Source: DSVZ01 sp037439785 (lineage in GTDB: Bacteria > Verrucomicrobiota > Verrucomicrobiia > Limisphaerales > J093). From it: DNA of 64,000 bases. Position 1 is the first letter of the stretch. Each line of letters starts with the position of its first letter. Where the stretch lies: positions 62,001 through 126,000 of the forward strand of contig JBBIVJ010000002.1 of the NCBI GenBank assembly GCA_037439785.1, in the 5' to 3' direction. Under the pieces are notes generated by a model. It was not told where the DNA came from and did not search any database. It worked only from the letters and a program-made list of their open reading frames with translations. The position numbers were made by a program, and so were the translations under genes. Shown here piece by piece: positions 58,779 to 64,000 of this stretch.

Positions 58779-60233
58779 ATGAACAAGACCCACGCAATCA
58801 CCCTCATCCCCGGCGACGGGATCGGCCCGGAAGTGGTCGAGGCCGCGCGCCGCATCATTGACGCCAGTGGCGTGTCCATCGCCTGGGAAGTGGCCCAGGC
58901 CGGCGCCTCGATGTTCCGGAAGGGCGTCGCCTCCGGCGTACCCGACGAGACCATCGAGTCCATCAGCCGCACGCGCGTCGCCCTCAAGGGGCCGCTCGAG
59001 ACGCCGGTGGGTTTTGGCGAGAAAAGCGCCAACGTCACCCTCCGCAAGCTCTTCGAGACCTTCGCCAATCTCCGGCCGGTGCGCGAATTCCCCGGCGTGC
59101 CCACCCCTTACCGCGGGCGGGGCATTGACCTGGTGGTGGTCCGCGAAAACGTCGAGGACCTCTATGCCGGCATCGAGCACATGCAGACCCCCACCGTGGC
59201 CCAATGCCTCAAGCTGATCTCCCGCAAGGGGTGCGAAAAAATCGTGGACCTTGCCTTCCAGGTGGCCCTGGCCGAGGGCCGCCGCTCCGTGCACTGCGCC
59301 ACCAAGGCCAACATCATGAAGTTCACCGAAGGCCTGCTCAAACGCACCTTCGAGGAGCGCGCCCCCCATTACCCCGGCCTTACCGCCCAGCACATCGTCG
59401 TGGACAACTGCGCCCACCAACTGGTCAAAAAACCCGAGCAGTTCGAGGTCATCGTCACCACCAACATGAACGGCGACATCCTCAGCGACCTCACCTCCGC
59501 CCTGGTGGGGGGGCTGGGCTTTGCGCCGTCCGCCAACCTCGGCCACGAGGTGGCCATCTTCGAGGCCGTGCACGGCTCCGCGCCCAAGTACGCCGGCAAG
59601 GACGTGGCCAACCCCACCGCCGTGATCCTCTCCGGCGTCATGATGCTCCGCCACCTGGGCGAAATGGAGGCCGCCCAGCGCGTCGAAAACGCCGTCCTCT
59701 ACACCCTCGCCGAGGGCAGGACCGTGCCCCGCGACGTGGTGGGGGACGCCCGGGCCGCCGGCACCCGCGCGTACACCGATGCCATCATCGCCAACCTGGG
59801 CAAGGCCGCCGAGGGCGTGCGCACCCGCCAATACCAGCCGCTGCGCATCCCGCCCGCGCGCACGACCGCCGACACCAGTGCCCCGGTCCCCGTGCGCCAA
59901 ACCGTGGGCCTGGATGTCTTTGTCGAATCCGACCTGCCCGCCGCCCGCCTGGGCGAACTCCTGAGCCGGCTGGCGCCGCCAACGGGTTTCAAGCTGAAGA
60001 TGATTTCCAACCGCGGCACCCAGGTGTACCCGACGCGCGGGGCGGAAACCGACTGCGTGGACCACTGGCGCTGCCGCTTTCTCCACGCCCAGCCGGGGGA
60101 GGACCTGCCCCTGGAGGCCGTTCACCAACTGCTCGGCGCGATACAGCACGCCGGCCTGCGTTGGATGCACCTGGAAAAACTGCCGATGCTCGACGGCAAA
60201 CCGGGCTTCACCAAGGCCCAGGGCGAAGACTAG
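58779..60233 (+). CDS. icd: NADP-dependent isocitrate dehydrogenase, Thermus-type
   Basis: TCA-cycle enzyme converting isocitrate to 2-oxoglutarate. The 484-residue protein has the core ITLIPGDGIGPEVVEAARRI, RVALKGPLETPVGFGEKSAN, RPVREFPGVPTPYRGRGID, VVRENVEDLYAGIEHMQT and NMNGDILSDLTSALVGGLGF. It also has a C-terminal extra domain ending GFTKAQGED, which matches the long Thermus thermophilus-type enzyme rather than the 416-residue E. coli type. ATG 58779 is preferred; GTG 58761 would add six residues. Confidence 0.94.
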   Translation: MNKTHAITLIPGDGIGPEVVEAARRIIDASGVSIAWEVAQAGASMFRKGVASGVPDETIESISRTRVALKGPLETPVGFGEKSANVTLRKLFETFANLRPVREFPGVPTPYRGRGIDLVVVRENVEDLYAGIEHMQTPTVAQCLKLISRKGCEKIVDLAFQVALAEGRRSVHCATKANIMKFTEGLLKRTFEERAPHYPGLTAQHIVVDNCAHQLVKKPEQFEVIVTTNMNGDILSDLTSALVGGLGFAPSANLGHEVAIFEAVHGSAPKYAGKDVANPTAVILSGVMMLRHLGEMEAAQRVENAVLYTLAEGRTVPRDVVGDARAAGTRAYTDAIIANLGKAAEGVRTRQYQPLRIPPARTTADTSAPVPVRQTVGLDVFVESDLPAARLGELLSRLAPPTGFKLKMISNRGTQVYPTRGAETDCVDHWRCRFLHAQPGEDLPLEAVHQLLGAIQHAGLRWMHLEKLPMLDGKPGFTKAQGED

Positions 60234-60378
60234 CGCCGGGGCGGTCGCAGCGGTCACCCACCGGCAGATCGCCGCCGGCGTCCGCCGGTGTCCTCGAGGT
60301 CCGTCGCGCGACGCGGCGGCGTGTCACCTCGGCGTTTGGAGCTGGCCAGCGGGGCGAAGGCCGGTAGGATAGCCGGCC

Positions 60379-61197
60379 ATGCTGCTTGGCCGTCCTTTGC
60401 TCACCTGCTTCCCACCCCGCTGCACCCTGCTCCGAGCCTGGCTCGGGCTGGCGGTCGCGGGTGCGTTTACGGCAGCCGTTCGGTCCGCCGAGGTCCACCT
60501 CGGTGTCGGCGCCAAGCCCCCGCCGGGGGCGGAGGTGCTGTTTGACGGCACCCGGCAGATGCTCGACGAGAAATGGACTTACTGGCAGGGGCCGCGCTTT
60601 GCCTCCTCGCTGCCCATCAAGTGGAAAATCGTGCCCGATCCGGTGGACGGCGGCACGGTCCTGATGTCGGACGACCCCGCCGCGGCGGGGGGCAAGTACG
60701 GGGCGGCGGACATCGTGACCAAGAAGGCCTATCGCGACTTCCGGTTGCATCTCGAGTTTCTGGTGCCCAGAGCGGGGGGCAACAGCGGCGTGTACCTTCA
60801 AAACCGGTACGAAATCCAGATTCTGGACGGCGACCGGACCCGGCACGGCATGGGCGCCTTCATCAACGAGACCGACTCCCCCTATCACGCCTACAACGGC
60901 ACCGGCAAATGGAACGCCTATGACGTGGTGTTCCGCGCGGCGCGGTTTAGGGACGGCCGGCGGGTCGAGCCGGCCCGCGCCACGCTGTACTTCAACGGGC
61001 AGAAGGTGCACACCAATGTCCCCATCCAGCAGGTTTGGGGCGGGCCCAATTCGGGGCTGGACGGCGGCAACGACGGCGGGCGCGGCATCACCGACACCCC
61101 CGGCGGGCTCAAATTGCAGGCCGAAGGGCACGAGGTGCTGTTCCGGAACATTTGGATCCAGGAACTGGACCTGGCCGAGCCGAACACGGATTTCTGA
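60379..61197 (+). CDS. DUF1080 secreted protein (3-keto-disaccharide hydrolase domain)
   Basis: A 272-residue exported protein; a hydrophobic N-terminus (LGLAVAGAFTAAVRSA) and a LamG-like jelly roll with the DUF1080 hallmarks EVLFDGTRQMLDEKW, KKAYRDFRLHLEFLVPRAGG, NSGVYLQNRYEIQILDG and GGLKLQAEGHEVLFRNIWI. Related proteins in Verrucomicrobia and Bacteroidota hydrolyse 3-keto-glycosides. A TAGGAT box at 60365-60370, eight bases before the ATG, could be a leaderless -10. Convergent with phoH-like gene. Confidence 0.92.
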   Translation: MLLGRPLLTCFPPRCTLLRAWLGLAVAGAFTAAVRSAEVHLGVGAKPPPGAEVLFDGTRQMLDEKWTYWQGPRFASSLPIKWKIVPDPVDGGTVLMSDDPAAAGGKYGAADIVTKKAYRDFRLHLEFLVPRAGGNSGVYLQNRYEIQILDGDRTRHGMGAFINETDSPYHAYNGTGKWNAYDVVFRAARFRDGRRVEPARATLYFNGQKVHTNVPIQQVWGGPNSGLDGGNDGGRGITDTPGGLKLQAEGHEVLFRNIWIQELDLAEPNTDF

Positions 61198-61229
61198 AGG
61201 GGCAGCAAATTCATCCCCGGCCGCGCCCG

Positions 61230-61257
61230 TTCACCCATCCCCGGTCACCCCTCACGC
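61230..61257 (+). repeat. Heptad repeat cluster F
   Basis: Four degenerate 7-bp units TTCACCC, ATCCCCG, GTCACCC, CTCACGC in the 126-bp convergent gap after the DUF1080 gene. Confidence 0.5.
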
Positions 61258-61323
61258 CCCCCTCACCCCGGGCGCCGGTTGCTACCCTCCGAGGCCCGGT
61301 CAGGGGAACGCCCCGGGACGGCC

Positions 61324-62631
61324 TCAGAGGTGGTTGGCGGCCAGTTCGGCCAGCTCGGAGCGCTCGCCTTTCTGGAGTTCGACGTGGGCGGCCAGGGGCT
61401 GGCCGCGGAACCGGCTGACCAGGTAGTTGAAGCCGTTGGAGGTCGAATCCACGTACGGGTTGTCAATCTGGTAGGGGTCGCCGGTGAAGACGATCTTGGT
61501 GCCGTGGCCGACGCGGGTGACGATGGTCTTGACCTCGAGGGGGGTGAGGTTTTGGGCCTCGTCAATGATCATGAACTGGTGGGCGATGCTGCGGCCGCGG
61601 ATGTAGCTGAGGGCCTCGACCACGATGGTGCCGGAGCGGAGCAGATCACTGGTACGGCGGTTTTCGTGGCCCATGTTGAGGTCGGCCAGCAGCTCGAGCG
61701 CATCGTGGATGGGTTGCATCCAGGGATTGAGCTTCTCCTCGAGGGTGCCGGGCAGAAAGCCGATTTCCCGCCCGACGGAGACGGTGGGCCGGGCCACGAC
61801 CACGCGGCGGTATTCGCGGTCCACCAGGGTGCGCTTGAGGCCGGCGGCCATGGCCAGCAGGGTCTTGCCGGTGCCGGCCTTGCCCATGAGGGTCACCAAT
61901 TTGAGGCGGTCATCGAGCAGGGCGTCGAAGGCAAATTGCTGCTCGCGGTTGCGCGGTTTGATGCCCCAGACGCCGTCACGGCAGTCGAGGACGGGCAGCA
62001 ACTTGCGGCCGGAGGGGTCCACACGGGTCAGGACGGCCCGTTTGGGGTTTCCGGTTTCGGACAGGGTGCAGTAGCTGTTGGGGCTGGCCGGGGCATCCAG
62101 CTCCAGTTCGCCGTGGGCGCGAAAGGCCAGGAGTTTTTCCGCCGGTACTTCGAGCGTGAAGGTGCCGGAGTAAAGCTCGGACAGCGCCACCCGTCCGGTC
62201 TCATAGTCCTCGGCGGTGATCCCCAGGGCATCGGCCCGGATGCGGAGGTTGATGTCCTTGGTGACCAGGATGGTGGGAACGGCCGGGTGTTTGGTCCGGA
62301 GGTGAAGGGCCGTGGCGAGAATGCGGCTGTCGGCCGAGGCATGGCCGTTGGTGGCGGCCTTGCCGTTGCGGGAGCGGGGCGGAAGCACGATGCGCAGGCG
62401 GCCGCCGTTGGGCAGGGGCACGCCTTCGTTGAGGCGGCCGCCTTCGCGCAGGGCATCCAATTGGCGCGAGACCGCGCGGGCGTTCTGACCCAGCTCGGAG
62501 GGTTCCCGCTTGAACCGGTCAATTTCCTCCAGCACCTCCAGGGGCAGCAACACCTGGTTGTCCTGAAAGCTCAGGAGCGCGTTGGGGTCGTGGAGCAGGA
62601 CGTTGGTGTCCAGGACGTAGTTTTTTTTCAC
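61324..62631 (-). CDS. PhoH-family PIN-ATPase
   Basis: A 435-residue PIN-PhoH protein. The N-terminal PIN nuclease domain has VLDTNVLLHDPNALLSF with the first catalytic Asp, and ADSRILATAL with another. The C-terminal PhoH ATPase has Walker A LMGKAGTGKTLLAMAAGL, GREIGFLPGTLEEKLNPWMQ and Walker B MIIDEAQNLTPLEVKTIVT. Such toxin-like RNase-helicases process RNA. Start GTG 62631 overlaps the upstream stop (GTGA) and begins the motif KKNYVLDTN. Convergent with the DUF1080 gene. Confidence 0.93.
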   Translation of the reverse strand: MKKNYVLDTNVLLHDPNALLSFQDNQVLLPLEVLEEIDRFKREPSELGQNARAVSRQLDALREGGRLNEGVPLPNGGRLRIVLPPRSRNGKAATNGHASADSRILATALHLRTKHPAVPTILVTKDINLRIRADALGITAEDYETGRVALSELYSGTFTLEVPAEKLLAFRAHGELELDAPASPNSYCTLSETGNPKRAVLTRVDPSGRKLLPVLDCRDGVWGIKPRNREQQFAFDALLDDRLKLVTLMGKAGTGKTLLAMAAGLKRTLVDREYRRVVVARPTVSVGREIGFLPGTLEEKLNPWMQPIHDALELLADLNMGHENRRTSDLLRSGTIVVEALSYIRGRSIAHQFMIIDEAQNLTPLEVKTIVTRVGHGTKIVFTGDPYQIDNPYVDSTSNGFNYLVSRFRGQPLAAHVELQKGERSELAELAANHL

Positions 62632-63293
62632 GGCTTGGCGCGGCGCAGGGTGCTCATGCGGTCGTACCAGGCCCGCAGCCGGGCATGGCGGGCCGGCAGG
62701 GCATGGGCGCCACTGTAGAGGAAATTGCCCAACATGCCGTACAGGTCAAAGTCCACGAACAGCGGCTGCGGTCCCAACAGGAACGGCCGGTCCGCGAGCA
62801 TCAGTTCACAGGGCAGCAGCCGCCGCTCCAGCTCTGCCAGCAGTTCGCCTTCCCGGCGACGCCACTGGTCGAGGCAGCCGCGGCCGAACTTCCGCTCCTT
62901 GTGCCGCAGGAAGGCCAGCCACTGGGAGCGGGGCAGCCACTCGCGGTAGCGGGCGTCGTTGAGCCGAAAGCCCACGTCCTCGATTTGATGCTCGAAGTAC
63001 CGCCACAGCACCGCCTGGACCCCGGCCCAGGCGCGGGGGAACAGTCCCAACTCGAACTTCAGGTCGAGGTACTTGGCGATGACCTGGGAGTCCTCGTCGG
63101 TCTCGAAGATCACCGTCCGGCCGTCCCGCAGGAGGGGCACCTGATAGTAGCGCTGGCGGGTCAGGCGCCAGATGACCGAGCGGTCGTCGGCGGCGGTGAG
63201 GTTGCGCAATTTGAAGGAGGCCCCGGCGTACTCCAGCAACCGGCGCTGCACAATGCAGAAGGGGCTGTAGGGAAGTTGAAACAGTTCAAGCAT
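62628..63293 (-). CDS. Glutathione S-transferase-like protein
   Basis: A 221-residue protein with a thioredoxin-like N-terminal domain starting LELFQLPYSPFCIVQRRLLE, where PYSPFC resembles the CxxC/SxxC-type active site of GST and glutaredoxin-like proteins, then QRYYQVPLLRDGRTVIFETD, the cis-Pro and glutathione-binding region, and a helical C-terminal domain. ATG 63293 fits the family start. It overlaps the PhoH-like gene. Substrate unknown. Confidence 0.85.
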   Translation of the reverse strand: MLELFQLPYSPFCIVQRRLLEYAGASFKLRNLTAADDRSVIWRLTRQRYYQVPLLRDGRTVIFETDEDSQVIAKYLDLKFELGLFPRAWAGVQAVLWRYFEHQIEDVGFRLNDARYREWLPRSQWLAFLRHKERKFGRGCLDQWRRREGELLAELERRLLPCELMLADRPFLLGPQPLFVDFDLYGMLGNFLYSGAHALPARHARLRAWYDRMSTLRRAKP

Positions 63294-63512
63294 GGCAACA
63301 GGTGTGGCCCGCCCCGCCGTCATCGCCCGGGCGGCGGGCAATCGTCAGCATCGTCCCCGGAACCAAGAAGTGCCGCACCCCAGACATTTGGCGGGGCGTG
63401 CCCCGGACTGACAAGCGCATTTGACCCCGCCGGCCCAACCCGGGTGGGCCGCAGGCGACCCCGGCCCGGCACTTGGACTGGATTTCCGCCCGCCGCCGGG
63501 CATCCTCCGGCC

Positions 63513-63866
63513 ATGAAGTTCATTCTCACCACGCACAACCTGACCCTCACCCAGGCCATCGAAGACCACATCCTCGACAAGATCGAGAAGCTCGAGCACC
63601 TGGACCGCTGGCTCATTGATGCGCGCGTGACCCTCGTTCACGACAAGACCAAGGCGCTCGACCGCCAGTTCGGCTGCTCGGTCCGGCTGGGCGTGCGTGG
63701 GCCGGACCTCTTCGCCCAGGATGCCCGCGGCGACCTTTACGCCGCCATTGACCAGGTCTTCAAAAAGATCGAACAGCAAATCCGCAAGCGACACAACAAG
63801 CGCAAGGCCACCAAGCACGGCGAAGGCTCCCGCCTCAAGCGCACCCGCCAGGAATCCAATCTCTGA
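63513..63866 (+). CDS. hpf: Ribosome hibernation promoting factor (short HPF/RaiA type)
   Basis: A 117-residue protein that binds the 30S subunit in stationary phase. The beta-alpha-beta-beta-beta-alpha fold is visible: FILTTHNLTLTQAIEDHILD, DARVTLVHDKTKALDRQFGC, GDLYAAIDQVFKKIEQQIRK, then a Lys/Arg tail RHNKRKATKHGEGSRLKRTR. The size is that of short HPF without the long C-terminal domain. ATG 63513 begins the domain. Confidence 0.93.
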   Translation: MKFILTTHNLTLTQAIEDHILDKIEKLEHLDRWLIDARVTLVHDKTKALDRQFGCSVRLGVRGPDLFAQDARGDLYAAIDQVFKKIEQQIRKRHNKRKATKHGEGSRLKRTRQESNL

Positions 63867-63931
63867 CCTCTTGCCGGCCCCACCCGGCCAGGGGGGCGCC
63901 TGACCTCCCGCCAGGCTGCCGCACCCCCGGC

Positions 63932-64000
63932 TCACGCCGGCCGTCGGTCGCGCGCGGTGAACCACCACACCCCCCAGCCCACCGCCATCGTGCCCAGCCC
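63932..64000 (-). CDS. Possible 3' end of a membrane protein gene
   Basis: On the minus strand, the frame from 64000 to a TGA at 63934-63932 reads GLGTMAVGWGVWWFTARDRR then PA, a hydrophobic segment followed by a basic end, as at the C-terminus of a membrane protein. Only 22 codons are visible, so this is tentative. Confidence 0.35.
   Translation of the reverse strand, partial: GLGTMAVGWGVWWFTARDRRPA

Noticed and set aside
58664..58861. Short GTG-initiated frame 12 bases after the icd promoter
   Set aside because: Arg/Pro-rich and running into the isocitrate dehydrogenase gene in another frame; no support.

Overview
The window is a 64 kb piece of a very GC-rich bacterial chromosome packed with genes and short intergenic gaps. 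Several traits point to a diderm of the phylum Verrucomicrobiota, most likely in the Limisphaera/Pedosphaera neighbourhood: a fused LpxC-FabZ followed by LpxA (lipid A), a secretin-based export operon, a PEP-CTERM protein, a DUF1080 protein, a Tat-exported Gfo/Idh oxidoreductase, a PQQ-like beta-propeller and a DUF2723-TPR membrane protein. This placement is inference from gene content. No rRNA, tRNA, CRISPR array, prophage or insertion sequence was recognised.

Layout. 1-1.3 kb: end of a primary-type sigma factor gene overlapping apt. 1.4-4.7 kb: MFS transporter and rmuC on the minus strand, separated by a repeat-filled gap. 4.8-9.7 kb: a plus-strand envelope glycan group (DUF2723-TPR protein, GT4 glycosyltransferase, MraY/WecA-like transferase). 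9.7-12.3 kb: sugar nucleotidyltransferase and PTS enzyme I (minus). 12.4-13.8 kb: ffh. 13.8-20.1 kb: glucosyl-3-phosphoglycerate synthase diverging from a glycosyltransferase-HAD phosphatase pair, then a beta-propeller protein and a GT8-like protein. 20.4-24.5 kb: a minus-strand operon of Gfo/Idh oxidoreductase, small Cys-rich protein, sugar ABC ATPase and permease. 24.6-30.8 kb: BCP peroxiredoxin, NDH-2 and a giant glycogen debranching enzyme. 30.9-34.5 kb: a coenzyme-binding-like SRPBCC protein diverging from two adjacent photolyases (iron-sulfur 6-4 type and class I CPD type). 36-41 kb: lpxC/fabZ, lpxA, an EamA exporter, a sugar isomerase and a GspC-like proline-rich protein. 41-50.4 kb: metallophosphoesterase, PEP-CTERM protein and a five-gene type II secretion/type IV pilus-like operon. 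50.6-57.1 kb: panB, a glycerophosphodiesterase-HEAT protein, asnS, an ECF sigma/anti-sigma/secreted-protein operon and hisB. 57.2-58.5 kb: an SbtA-SbtB bicarbonate transporter/PII-like pair. 58.8-64 kb: Thermus-type isocitrate dehydrogenase, DUF1080 protein, PhoH-like ATPase, GST-like protein and a hibernation factor.

Two genome-wide habits stand out. First, the larger intergenic gaps hold families of degenerate tandem repeats that differ in sequence but all have a 7-bp period; two gaps additionally carry the same ordered set of blocks, as if copies of one composite element. Second, many unlinked genes have a sigma70-like promoter (TTGNNN, 16-18 bp, TANNNT-like) whose -10 box ends only 6-10 bp before the start codon, which implies leaderless mRNAs. 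Other notable points are a start codon forming the loop of a perfect 8-bp hairpin (peroxiredoxin gene), a 14-bp palindrome filling the spacer of the oxidoreductase/ABC promoter, and a bicarbonate transporter/PII pair in a presumed heterotroph.
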